64,000 nucleotides of DNA from an uncultured Bacilli bacterium. GTDB lineage: Bacteria; Bacillota_I; Bacilli_A; RFN20; CAG-826. The position numbers and the translations under genes were made by a program. Below are positions 9,753-20,000 of the stretch, piece after piece. The stretch is from contig CALVHN010000004.1 of assembly GCA_944327845.1 (NCBI GenBank), positions 1 through 64,000 on the forward strand. Reading direction: 5' to 3'. The notes beneath the pieces were generated by a model. That model was not told where the DNA came from. It worked only from the letters and a program-made list of their open reading frames with translations, and ran no database searches. Every line of letters begins with the position of its first letter. Position 1 is the first letter of the stretch.

Positions 9753-10247
9753 ATGAATTTTAAAGATAAAATAAAAGAAATATTTCATAAATTTATAGAC
9801 TTCTTCGTCTATATGTTTAAAGATAAACCAGAAAATGTTGAAGAAATTATTTCTTTTACTGGTGAAAATAAAATCAGCAATTTAGATAGTGAAAAAATTT
9901 CTTATTTTTCAAATATTTTACATAAAAACGATGCTAAGGCTTCAGAAAAGATTCAATCAAGCCTTTGTTATGTAGTTCTTGGTGCAATTTTTGCAGTGAT
10001 TGGTATTATTTTCATATTTTTATCTTTAAGAAAAAGACTAAATAGAATTATTGGTATTAATTTTGCTTCAGTTCAATTTGTTGTTTGTGTTGTTTGTTTA
10101 ATTTTAGGTGCTTTTTTACTTACACTTGGCATACTTAAAGCATTAAATGCTAATAAGAGAAGAAAGTCTTATCGTACATATATTGGTTTACTTGCAAAAA
10201 GAGAAAAAGATTTAAAAGAAGTAAACGATTCTAAACTTAATAAATAG
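9753..10247 (+). CDS. Small two-helix membrane protein of the ABC/nuclease operon
   Basis: This is a 164-residue protein of no recognised family. The N-terminal third is polar and probably cytoplasmic, and two hydrophobic helices (about 72-92 and 107-130) are separated by a short basic loop (LRKRLNR). The C-terminus is Lys/Arg-rich. The arrangement suggests both ends are inside. It lies 26 bases after the nuclease, has a purine-rich site (AAAGG), and its stop codon forms the first arm of the operon terminator, so it is the last gene of the transcription unit. A role in anchoring or regulating the importer or nuclease is only a guess from position. Confidence 0.7.
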   Translation: MNFKDKIKEIFHKFIDFFVYMFKDKPENVEEIISFTGENKISNLDSEKISYFSNILHKNDAKASEKIQSSLCYVVLGAIFAVIGIIFIFLSLRKRLNRIIGINFASVQFVVCVVCLILGAFLLTLGILKALNANKRRKSYRTYIGLLAKREKDLKEVNDSKLNK

Positions 10248-10275
10248 CGAATGTTCTTTAGAAATTCGCTTTTTA
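10246..10275 (+). terminator. Intrinsic terminator of the ABC/nuclease operon
   Basis: AGCGAAT (10246-10252) pairs with ATTCGCT (10264-10270). A further TTC/GAA pairing extends the stem inside the loop, and a T-run follows. The stop codon TAG of the small membrane protein overlaps the first arm, a compact layout. Confidence 0.8.
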
Positions 10276-10305
10276 TATAAAAAAACTTATATTAGGAGGA
10301 AATTT

Positions 10306-12966
10306 ATGAGAAAAAGAGGTCTTAATGTAATTGCATTATCTGCAATTCTTGCATTAGGAGGAGTTGTTGGAGTAACACTTTCAAGTTGTGGTTCAACTGA
10401 TAGCGAGACTACTAAATATAGTGTCAATTATACTGCAAGTTCTGATTACACTATTTCAATTGCTAGTGGAACTCAATATGAAGAAGGTGCTACAGTTAGC
10501 TTTACTGTTACCGCTGCAAGTGGAAAAGTAGTTGAATCTGTTACTGTTAATGGAAGCCCATTAGTTGCTACTAACGGAACATATTCATTCCGTATGCCAA
10601 AAAGCAATGTTACTATTGCTGTTACAGTAGAGGATGAAGCTGTTGTTACATATACTTTTGAAGGAAAGCTAGATGGTATTTATCAAGAAGGACAAACTTT
10701 AACTGCTACTGCTACTGTTAATGATACATCTATTAGCAATTTCACTATAACTGCTACAACTGGTGCTTCACTTGTAAAAATTAATGAACATTCAATTTCA
10801 TTAGTAGCTCCAGGAGAAGTAACTATTCAATTTAGTACAACTTTTGAAGGGCAAGCTCTTACTGATGAAATTTCCTTTACAATTGAAGATAGTGGATTAA
10901 TGACCATTGCCGAAATTAAAGATGCTGATGTTGGTAGTGAAGTTACATTTAGAGCTGAAGTTATGGTAAGTGGTGGAACTAGTGCTTATTTAGCTGATTC
11001 AACTGGTGGAATTTATGTTTATAACTGGTCGTTTAATAGCAATGATACAGCGATAAATAATAAAATGTGGACAGTTGGAGATACTGTTGAAGTTAGAGCA
11101 CTCTTAAAAGTAAATGACAATGTCAATCAAGATGAAAAACCTTTACAAATATCAAATTATGATGGTGGAAGAGTTGAAGGAACATATGCTATTAAAGTAG
11201 ATGCAGACATTACACCAATGGAGCCAATTCAACTTGATGAAGATGGTTATAATAATTTAGATATTAAAGATGCCGGTAACTTATATACATTTAAAGCTTA
11301 TTATCAATCAGGTGCACCTGTAGCAGATAAAGCCGCTGATATTACATTTAAAATTGGAAATACAGGAATTACATTAAGAACTGATGGCGGTTCTAAAAAA
11401 ATGTATGATAATGATATTGATTCTCTTATTGCAAATTGGGATGAAATGGCACTTGAAAAAGGCGATGAAGTTGAAATTACTACAGCTTTAGGTTGGTTCT
11501 ATGATCCTCAATTTGCATATGTTTCTCATGGTACAACCATTACCAAAACTGGTAATAAAGAAGATGTTGCTACTGAAGTTTCATATTTACCTGAAATATT
11601 GAAAATGAATAGTTCTGGAGCTATTTATACTGGTAGAGCTATTTATATGGGTAGAAACGATAAAGCTTATGATAAAGATGGAATGTCCTATAATGCAGTA
11701 TATGTTGCAGATGGCAGCAATTATTATATGTTATATACTGTTCCTCAAGAAATGATCGATGGCCTTAATTTAGTTCCAGGACAATCAATTATTGAATGGG
11801 ATGGAGAAACAGCTGACTATGGTGGTTTAAAAGAATCAAGAGTTTCTGAAATACGTCTTGTTGAAGAAGATTCAAATATCAAAACCCCAGTTGTTCCAAC
11901 TTTAAATGAAACAAGCCCATTAACTTTAACTAAAGACTTATTAAGCACTAAAGTTAAAATCGAAGATGCAGTTGTCACCGAAAAAACCACTGATAGTCAT
12001 GGAAATTGGACAGTTTTATTTACCGTTAATAATGCAGAATACACCTTATATCTTGATAGCAGATATAGTGATTTAACCGCTGATTATATTAAAGATTTAG
12101 CAGTTGGTGATATATTCTCTACTTATTCATTTGTAAGTATAAATGGTAATAATTTACAATTTGTTTATGTTGAGGATTTTACAATTGAAGGCGAAGTTGC
12201 TCCTGTTTTACCAGAATCAGTTGAATTAACTGCTTCAAAAACTGAATTAAAAATGGGTGAGTCTGTTCAATTAAGCTATACCTGTGTCCCTACAACTGTT
12301 AATGTAACTCCTACATTTACATCAAGTAATAGTAATATTGCTAGTGTTAATAATAATGGAATGGTTACAGGTGTAGCTCAAGGAAAAGCTACAATTACTG
12401 TTGAATTTTCTAATGGAGTTAAAGATACATTAGATTTTACCGTAACTAATGAAGCTGTTGAATCTATTAAATATAGTTATACTCCTGCATATTATAATGA
12501 AGGTGACGATACAAAAGGTGAACACACTGATATGTATGGAAAAATATATAGCAGCGCCGTGTATAATAAGAGCCTTTCTGATGGGAATGCTGTTTTAGAA
12601 GCTATCAACGATACAAAAAACGATAGAACTGAGGATGTTATTACTTCGGTTTCAAATATTAAAAACGTTTATACTGATTCAGATCCATCAGCTGGGATAA
12701 AACTTGGTTCCGGTAGTAAAGCTGGTTCATTCGACTTTACAGTCAGTTCAGCTTTTTCTCAAATTAAATTATCTGTTATTAATTGGAACGGAGATAAACC
12801 AAAAATAGCTATTAATGATATAACTCAAGCTACAACAATCAATGATGCTTCTACTCCTGAAGTTCTTACCTTTACATTTGCTGAAGCAACAACAAACTTT
12901 AGTTTAGTTTCTCAACAAGCAAGCAATGGTAGATTTGTAATTGTAGGAATAGAGTTTATAAAATAA
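10306..12966 (+). CDS. Large surface lipoprotein with OB-fold-like and Ig-like domains
   Basis: This 886-residue lipoprotein has lipobox LSSC (Cys28) and a strong AGGAGG ribosome site. Order: an InlB-type repeat (about 35-103), an Ig-like beta domain (115-190), an OB-fold-like segment starting MTIAEIKDADVGSEVTFRAE (about 200-290), further OB-like strands (440-510 and 535-625), a BIG2 Ig-like domain (about 640-715; SVELTASKTELKMGESVQL then VTGVAQGKATITV), and a C-terminal beta-sandwich. OB-folds of this kind accompany nuclease domains in YhcR-type proteins. No nuclease active site is visible here, so a nucleic-acid or glycan binding role is more likely than catalysis. It stands between two terminators as its own unit, next to the nuclease operon. 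Confidence 0.7.
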   Translation: MRKRGLNVIALSAILALGGVVGVTLSSCGSTDSETTKYSVNYTASSDYTISIASGTQYEEGATVSFTVTAASGKVVESVTVNGSPLVATNGTYSFRMPKSNVTIAVTVEDEAVVTYTFEGKLDGIYQEGQTLTATATVNDTSISNFTITATTGASLVKINEHSISLVAPGEVTIQFSTTFEGQALTDEISFTIEDSGLMTIAEIKDADVGSEVTFRAEVMVSGGTSAYLADSTGGIYVYNWSFNSNDTAINNKMWTVGDTVEVRALLKVNDNVNQDEKPLQISNYDGGRVEGTYAIKVDADITPMEPIQLDEDGYNNLDIKDAGNLYTFKAYYQSGAPVADKAADITFKIGNTGITLRTDGGSKKMYDNDIDSLIANWDEMALEKGDEVEITTALGWFYDPQFAYVSHGTTITKTGNKEDVATEVSYLPEILKMNSSGAIYTGRAIYMGRNDKAYDKDGMSYNAVYVADGSNYYMLYTVPQEMIDGLNLVPGQSIIEWDGETADYGGLKESRVSEIRLVEEDSNIKTPVVPTLNETSPLTLTKDLLSTKVKIEDAVVTEKTTDSHGNWTVLFTVNNAEYTLYLDSRYSDLTADYIKDLAVGDIFSTYSFVSINGNNLQFVYVEDFTIEGEVAPVLPESVELTASKTELKMGESVQLSYTCVPTTVNVTPTFTSSNSNIASVNNNGMVTGVAQGKATITVEFSNGVKDTLDFTVTNEAVESIKYSYTPAYYNEGDDTKGEHTDMYGKIYSSAVYNKSLSDGNAVLEAINDTKNDRTEDVITSVSNIKNVYTDSDPSAGIKLGSGSKAGSFDFTVSSAFSQIKLSVINWNGDKPKIAINDITQATTINDASTPEVLTFTFAEATTNFSLVSQQASNGRFVIVGIEFIK

Positions 12967-12988
12967 TAAAAATATAATAATTATTTGG

Positions 12989-13016
12989 GGCATCACTAAT
13001 AAGTGATGCCTTTTAA
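12989..13016 (+). terminator. Intrinsic terminator after the OB/Ig lipoprotein
   Basis: GGCATCACT (12989-12997) pairs perfectly with AGTGATGCC (13002-13010) around an AATA loop, followed by TTTTAATT. This is one of the strongest hairpins in the window. Confidence 0.88.
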
Positions 13017-13040
13017 TTCTAAAAAATTATAGGAATTACT

Positions 13041-14093
13041 ATGAAGTCATAAGGAATTTTATTATTACTATCTTCTTTGTTTGTTTTAGTAGGCGGTAAT
13101 ACTAATAATGAAACTAATACAACTAACAAATTTGATTTAAATATTGAATATAATTACGAACATGGTGTTGTTTCTGGTTCAATTAATGGTGAATATAGTG
13201 AAAATACATTAATCACTTTAGAAGCAATAACTAATGAAGGATATGTTTTTGAAGGGTATTATATAGAGGAAACTTTAGTATCAGAAAATACAAAATATGA
13301 ATTTAATATTACTAAAGATATTGATATATTTGTTTCATTTGTAAAAAGAAATTATTCTAGCAAAATCATATGATTTCTCAATTACTTTTGGCTCAACTAT
13401 GGGTATAATTACTGGAACTAAAAATGGAAGTTATGAAGAAAATACATTAATTACTTTAACTGCAACTTTATTAGATAATTTTGAATTTGTTGGGTATTTT
13501 GAAGGCGATTCCTTAGTATAGTATCTAATAAACTTAATTATCAATTTAATTTAACAAAAAACACTGGTTTGGAAGGGATTTTTAAAGAAAAAGAAAGTTT
13601 TGAAGGTGAACTACAAACTTTCTCACATATATTTAATCAAGCTGATTTTTCTGGAAGTGGCTATAATACAACGGCTGGAACAAATACTATTAATGGACTA
13701 ACTTTTAGTTATGGTGCTTTTAGTTTTTTAGGCCAATCTTCTAATGGATATCATGGTAATAAGTTCTATGATGAAACTAATACTGAAATAACTTTCTTTC
13801 CTAATATTAGTGCAACGCCAAATGCAGCTCATTTATATCAAGGAGATTTTAGAGGTGATGTTGCTAGAATCTTATTTTATATGGCTACAAGATATGATTT
13901 TTTATCTTTAAATGATGATTTAGATGTAGCACAAGATACAAAAATGGGTAAATTATCTGTTTTATTAAAATGGAACGAAGAAGATTCTGTTGATAAATTT
14001 GAGATTCAAAGAAATAATCGAATCTATGAATATCAAGGCAATAGAAACCCTTATATTGATCACTCAGAAATAGCTTCAAAAATATTTGGTTAA
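13041..14093 (+). pseudogene. Decayed endonuclease I (BsnA/EndA-like) surface protein gene
   Basis: The gene starts at ATG 13041 behind an AGGA site, but codon 4 is TAA. Read on, it encodes a secretion signal (ILLLLSSLFVLVGG) in which the expected lipobox Cys is Gly, then two InlB-like repeats (GVVSGSINGEYSENTLITLE and GIITGTKNGSYEENTLITLT). The frame shifts near 13365 and again near 13520. The C-terminal half (13569-14093) is intact and is clearly the end of the Endonuclease_1 family: RGDVARILFYMATRYDF, LLKWNEEDSVDKFEIQR and YQGNRNPYIDHSE. The N-terminal catalytic half with its NREH motif is missing, replaced by a short Gly/Ser/Thr-rich stretch. So it once encoded a secreted nuclease and is now inactive. 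Its loss next to an intact SNase gene fits redundancy. Confidence 0.8.
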
Positions 14094-14115
14094 ACATTTT
14101 ATAATCTTTTGTTTT

Positions 14116-14144
14116 TTGAAAAATCCTTCTAATTTTAATATAAT
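14116..14144 (+). promoter_or_regulatory. Promoter of the 5'-nucleotidase gene, inside an inverted repeat
   Basis: TTGAAA (14116-14121), a 17-base spacer and a perfect TATAAT (14139-14144) form a strong sigma-A-type promoter. A 12-bp inverted repeat (AAAAATCCTTCT at 14119-14130, AGAAGGATTTTT at 14149-14160) brackets the -10 box. The RNA or DNA hairpin could also terminate readthrough from the upstream pseudogene. Start would be near 14151, inside the right arm. Confidence 0.6.
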
Positions 14145-14160
14145 TTATAGAAGGATTTTT
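14119..14160. repeat. 12-bp inverted repeat overlapping the promoter
   Basis: The arms AAAAATCCTTCT and AGAAGGATTTTT are perfect complements around an 18-base loop that contains the TATAAT box. It could be an operator for a dimeric regulator or an intrinsic terminator (T-run at the right end) shared with a promoter; the sequence alone does not decide. Confidence 0.6.
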
Positions 14161-14178
14161 CTTCCTTTTATTTTACTT

Positions 14179-17013
14179 ATGAAATATAAAAAACTATTAT
14201 TTACCTTATCAATTATTCCATTAATTTTATTAACAAGTTGTGATTTTTTAAGTTCTCAAAATGAACTTGAAGTGAAATTTAATGAAAGCGATTTAGAGTT
14301 TGTTATTGATCAAGAATTTGATTATTCAATATTTACTGTTTCAAATAAAAATACTAATGAATTAATATCTGATTTTGATATTTATTTAGATAATACTTTT
14401 ATTGAAGATGGAGAAATTTTAAAAGAAAACGGAACTTTTGATTTAACAATAAAAGTAGAAGGATATAAAGATTATGTTTTAAACGATAGTTTATATGTTT
14501 TTAATAATGAATTAAAAGTAGATACTTCTAATATTAGATTAACTTATAAAGTTGGTGAAGCAATTACTTTTAATGGTTTAAAAGTATATGATAAATTTAA
14601 TAATGAAGTTAAAGATTATAATTTAGATTATAAAGAAGGGCATATATTTACTTATAAAGGAAGATATCAAGTAGTAATAAGTAAGAAAGATTATATTAGT
14701 GCAACATTTTATTTAACTATTGAAGAAAGATTAGAAATAAAGTTAGATACAATAAATATTAAAAAAATATATACGATTGGTGAGAAATTTAGTTTAAATA
14801 ACCTAATTGTTAAAGATAATTTAGGAAATGAAATTGTTGATTATACTTCTTCTATTAAAGAAGGAACTATTTTAAATGAAGAAGGTAAATTTGTTGTTAC
14901 AATTACTTACCTAGATTACCTTCCGGCAAGTTTTGAAATAGAAGTTACTTCTTTAAAATTAATGGAAATTAAAGCTTATCCTAAACAAAATTATATTATT
15001 GGAGAGAGTTTTGATTTTAGTGACATTGAAATAATTGATTCAACAAGTAATGAAGAAATAACTGATTATATTTTTAAATTAAATGGTACTGTTATTGATT
15101 CAAATTATGTCTTTAAATCTTTAGGAGAATTTGAAATTATTGTTGAATCAAATGGATATTTATCAGTTGAATATCTTGTAACTGTTAATAATTCTGGATT
15201 ATATGTTGATTCTTTGCCTAATAAAGTTGATTATTTAGTGGGAGAAAGTTTCTCATTAGAAGGTTTAAAAGTAACAGATCACTTTAATATTATTAACGAT
15301 TATCAAGTATCTTTAAATGAAGGATATATTTTTAAACATAAAGGAGAAGTTGAAATTAAAATAACTAAAGAAGGTTTTAATTCAACATCATTTAAGATAA
15401 ATGTTTTAAATAAAAAAGGGTTATTTATTAAAGCTAAACCTACTAAAGTTTATTATGAATTAGGAGATACCTTTAATCCTTCTGGTTTAATTATTCAAGA
15501 TAATAATACTTATCAAGAAATTAAGGATTATTCTTTATCTTTAAATTCCGGAGTAGCTCTTAATACATTAGGTGTGATTAATGTTGAAGTAAAAAAAGAA
15601 AACTATCCAGTAACTTCTTTTGAAATTGAGGTTTTACCTAAATTTGAAGTTAATGAAGTTAGAGAATTTAAAATTTATACACTTAATGATACTCATGGTG
15701 CATTTATAAGGGATAGTGAAAATAATGAAGCTGGTATGGCTTATATTGGAAAGTATTTTAAAGAAAGAAAGGATGAAAATACTTTAATTTTATCAATGGG
15801 TGATATGTTTCAAGGTGGACTAGAATCTAATGATACGCGTGGAAATATCATGGTTGATGCTATGAACTTAATTGGCTTTGATGCAATGGCTCTTGGCAAT
15901 CATGAATTTGATTGGGGAGAAGAAATTTTAAAAAATAATGCCGATTTAGCAAGTTTTCCATTTCTTTCAAGCAATACTTTTAAAGCTGATACAAATGAAT
16001 TATTAGATTTTATTTTACCTTCTTATACTTTTAATTTAGCAAATTTAAAGGTAGGAGTTATTGGAAGTGCTAGAGAAGACATGGGTTCATCAATTTTAGG
16101 TTCTATTTCAAAAAACTATGTTTTTCCTAATCCAATTAGTTATATAAAAGATGAATCTGATAAATTAAGAGATTTAGGATGTGATTTAGTTATCTTAGCA
16201 AGTCATGATGAAGGATTTGAAGGATATAGCGGAGAACCTACTGAATTTAATAGTTTAACAACAATAAGTAACATATCGAACGAAAGATATGTTGATTCAA
16301 TGCTTTTTGCTCATGACCATTTAAGAAAATCTGGTGTATATAATGATGTAAGTTTCTTAGAAGCTGGTGGAAATGGAGAATATTTTGGTGAAGTAACAAT
16401 TAATGTAAAAAAAGTTAACGATAATGAATATCAAATTGTTAACAATGCTTCAAGATATGTAAACGCCTTTACTACTTGTAAAGAAGAGAATCAAGAAATC
16501 TCTAATTTAGTTAATAAATATGATGATTTAATTAGAAATCGTGATTCAGTTATTTATACTTTTAAAAGCAGTTATTCTAGGGAAGAATTTGGAGAGATCG
16601 TTTGTCAAGCAATTTTCTGGTTTATGAATAAATATAATTATATTTTTGATAATCGAAATATTTATTTAACAACTCATAATACTGCTGGAATTAGAAATGA
16701 AGTAAATTCTGGTCCATTTACTTATGCTGATTTAGTTAAAGCTTGTCCTTTTGATAATTGCTTAGCTTTACAAAAATGTACAACTAGTGAAATGAGATAT
16801 TTAAGAAGCAATCGAGCTTTAATTAATTATCAAAATCCTAATGGAAAAATCGATGATGATGGATATTATTATTGTGGAACGATATCTTATGTTGCTGAAT
16901 GGACTGATTATAGTGGAGATAGTATTACAACAGATTACACCTTATATCCTGAATATATAATTGGTGATGTTGTTTATGAATTTTTAATAAATAACCAAGG
17001 ATCAAATTTATAA
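14179..17013 (+). CDS. Surface lipoprotein 5'-nucleotidase with six Ig-like repeats
   Basis: The start was placed at 14179 rather than the in-frame ATG at 14086, because 14086 lies upstream of the promoter and 14179 opens a proper signal peptide with lipobox LLTSC (Cys21). The protein is then 944 residues. Six repeats of about 70 residues follow (each with a YxVGExF-like turn, a D-Y strand and a G-x-[FY]-x-[IV] strand), probably Ig-like stalk domains. From about residue 498 comes a UshA/CD73-type metallophosphoesterase: TLNDTHG, SMGDMFQGG, LGNHEFDWG, LASHDEG and FAHDHL supply the two-metal ligands. A 5'-nucleotidase C-terminal domain follows (THNTAGIRNEV; FTYADLVKACPFDN). It should remove phosphate from extracellular nucleotides, giving nucleosides and phosphate, a logical next step after the SNase. 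Confidence 0.87.
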   Translation: MKYKKLLFTLSIIPLILLTSCDFLSSQNELEVKFNESDLEFVIDQEFDYSIFTVSNKNTNELISDFDIYLDNTFIEDGEILKENGTFDLTIKVEGYKDYVLNDSLYVFNNELKVDTSNIRLTYKVGEAITFNGLKVYDKFNNEVKDYNLDYKEGHIFTYKGRYQVVISKKDYISATFYLTIEERLEIKLDTINIKKIYTIGEKFSLNNLIVKDNLGNEIVDYTSSIKEGTILNEEGKFVVTITYLDYLPASFEIEVTSLKLMEIKAYPKQNYIIGESFDFSDIEIIDSTSNEEITDYIFKLNGTVIDSNYVFKSLGEFEIIVESNGYLSVEYLVTVNNSGLYVDSLPNKVDYLVGESFSLEGLKVTDHFNIINDYQVSLNEGYIFKHKGEVEIKITKEGFNSTSFKINVLNKKGLFIKAKPTKVYYELGDTFNPSGLIIQDNNTYQEIKDYSLSLNSGVALNTLGVINVEVKKENYPVTSFEIEVLPKFEVNEVREFKIYTLNDTHGAFIRDSENNEAGMAYIGKYFKERKDENTLILSMGDMFQGGLESNDTRGNIMVDAMNLIGFDAMALGNHEFDWGEEILKNNADLASFPFLSSNTFKADTNELLDFILPSYTFNLANLKVGVIGSAREDMGSSILGSISKNYVFPNPISYIKDESDKLRDLGCDLVILASHDEGFEGYSGEPTEFNSLTTISNISNERYVDSMLFAHDHLRKSGVYNDVSFLEAGGNGEYFGEVTINVKKVNDNEYQIVNNASRYVNAFTTCKEENQEISNLVNKYDDLIRNRDSVIYTFKSSYSREEFGEIVCQAIFWFMNKYNYIFDNRNIYLTTHNTAGIRNEVNSGPFTYADLVKACPFDNCLALQKCTTSEMRYLRSNRALINYQNPNGKIDDDGYYYCGTISYVAEWTDYSGDSITTDYTLYPEYIIGDVVYEFLINNQGSNL

Positions 17014-17046
17014 AAATATTGGAGTTTAGAGAGATTTTTTATTTAA

Positions 17047-20000
17047 ATGGAGAATTATTTAATTGGAAGAAATATAACTAGAGCCATTAAAGAACATAAG
17101 TGGTTAGCAATTAATTATTTAAATTCTCATAATGAACTAACTAAATATTGGATCGGAATTAAAGATATAAATCCAAATAATAAAACCTTAACTGTTGATA
17201 TTTTTAATGAATATCGAGGTGGTAATTTTAATAAAAGCTATCCAATTAGTATTAAATATAGTGGAATTAAAGAAGCTGTTGTTTTAGATTTAACAATAAA
17301 TAGTAATGATTATGGATTAATTGAAAAAATAGAAAAAAATCCTGAAGCTTATAGGTGGTTAAATTATGACTCATTTAATCATAATATTTTAAATTATTAT
17401 TTAGAATGTGATTACTATAACAAAGATCCTTCTTTAAATAGCCAAGTTTTAATTGAAGGAATTGATCTAGATAGTTTTAAAGAAAAGAATCAAATTTCAT
17501 TAAATCAAGAACAAGAAAAAGAGATCATAGATTTTATAAAATCATATGATTTACATCCTAAAAGTGGAACATTCTTTCTTGTTATTAATGAATTATCATT
17601 ATCTTTACCTTCAAATAAATTTTATGTTGTTTTTTATCATACGATTAAATATAACCCTAAAACTAATAAGTTAATCCTTAATAAAGAATTAGAGATTAAT
17701 AAATCTTTCTTAATCGAAGAAAGAAGTAAATCCCTTCAAGATTATGTTGATATGAATCTTGATGAATTTTTTGAGTTATATAAACAAGATAAAGAAAAAG
17801 CTATTAGTTATATTAATTTAAAAAGAGAATTAATTGATACTCGACCTAATATATTTTCTTTAAAAGTTGATAGTATTAAAAATTTAGCAGCATATTATCA
17901 ATATATAGAAAAATTATATTTAAATGAACAATTAACTAATCCATTAAAAGCTTTCTTTGGAATTCTTAATAAAAGAAATTATGTAAGGAAAAAAGAACCT
18001 TCAATTATTTTATATGATAATAAAATAGATCCTTATCAATTAAGAGTAATTTATAATGCTTTAAAATATCCTACAACTTACGTTCAAGGGCCTCCAGGAA
18101 GTGGAAAAACTCAAACAATTTCAAATGTTATTTTATCTTGCTTTTATGAAAATCGAACTTGCTTAGTTTGTTCTAATAATAATGCCGCTGTAGATGGAGT
18201 ATTTAATAAGATTAATCTTTATTATTCTAATGAAAAAATAAGGTTTCCTTTTTTAAGATTAGGTAATAAATCTGAATTAAGGAAAGCTTTAGATTATATC
18301 TATGAGTTATCTAAATTAGAAATTGATGAATCAAAGATAAATTTAAAAACTTTATCTTCTATTAAAAAAGAAAATGAATACGATAATGAAAAATTAGCAA
18401 ATCTTTTAAGTAATGATGATAAAAGAATTGAAACTTTAAGTTATATAGAACAATCAGAAAGACTTTATCAAAGGTTAAATAATGAAACATCTAAAGTTGC
18501 TCGAACTTTAAAAACAAAGATTGAAGAATTAGAAAAAGTTGCTCACACTTTTAAAGAGATAACAAGCGAGGATGTTTTAAGCTTTTTTAAACCTTTAAAG
18601 AATAATGATAGGTTATTAAGATATATTAATGATATTTGTAATTTAAAAATATTAAAATTAAAAACTCCAAAATATAAAAAAATAATTGAGATTTGCACGA
18701 TTATCGATAAAGAAGAAGGAGTTAAGAAATTTGTTGAATTTTTAAGAGAGAATAATAATTTAAAGCTATTATTAGATGTTTTCCCAATTATTTTTTGTAC
18801 AAATCAATCGATTTATCGACTTGGAACTCCGACTTTTAAATTTGATTTAGCTATTATGGATGAAGCTGGGCAATGTGATCCTGCCACATCTTTAATACCT
18901 ATTTCAAAGTGTGACAATTTGTTATTAGTTGGAGATCCTAATCAATTAAAACCAATCGTTACTTTTTCTAAAGAAACAAATGATGAATTATTAAATAAAT
19001 ATAATATTGAAAATAAAGAAATATATAATTACTTTGAAAATTCAATTATTGAAGTAATGAAAAATGCAGATAATATCACAAAATATATTATGCTAAGATG
19101 TCATTATCGATGCGGAAAAAAGATAATTGATTATTCAAATAAAAGGTATTATCAGAATAAACTTGAAGTATTAAATAATACTGAAGGAAGTCTTGGTTTT
19201 ATTAATGTAAATAACGTTAATGGAGAAAAAAATAAAGCAATTGATGAAGCATTATCAATTTTAAATTATGTTAAAGATAATCAAATAAAGGATTGTTGTG
19301 TTTTAACTCCATTTGTTGAACAATCAAAGTTATTAAAGGAATTATTTAAGAAAAATAATATTGAAGATGTAACTGCTGGAACTATTCATTCTCTTCAAGG
19401 TTCAGAAAAAAATACAATTATTTTTTCTCCTGCAATTACTCAATATACCAAAAGAAGAACGTATGATTGGGTTAAAAACAATTCAGAAATTATTAATGTT
19501 GGAGTAACAAGAGCAAAGAATAGATTTATTATCTGTGGAGATAAAGAACAAATTTTAAAAAGATCTTCATATAGTAAGAATGATGATTTATCTACATTAG
19601 TTCAATATGTTTTAAATAAAGGAAACATTAAAATTGATCAAAGTAATAATACAAAAGTTGAAATTGGATATTCAAATTATAGTGTTTATGAGGATGAATT
19701 TTATAAAACATTGGTTCATTTTTGTTCTTGCTATAAAAACTTTGAAGCGAAAAGGAATGTTCGAGTTAAAAAATTAATTGAAGATATGAAAGTAGATCTA
19801 GCAATTAATAAAGATTATGAATTTGATTTAGTTTTATTTGATAAAAAATTATTTAAGTCTGTTCCAATTTTAGCGTTTGAAGTTAACGGTAGTGAGCATA
19901 TTGGTAATATTAATCGAATTGAATCTGATAAGATGAAATCCTTAATTGCAAAGAAGTTAAATATACAACTAGTATTTATTCCAAATTCATTTGTTAAGCG

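Noticed and set aside
14086-14178. In-frame ATG at 14086 as start of the 5'-nucleotidase
   Set aside because: It is upstream of the promoter at 14116-14144 and would add a hydrophobic non-signal extension; ATG 14179 gives a standard lipoprotein signal.
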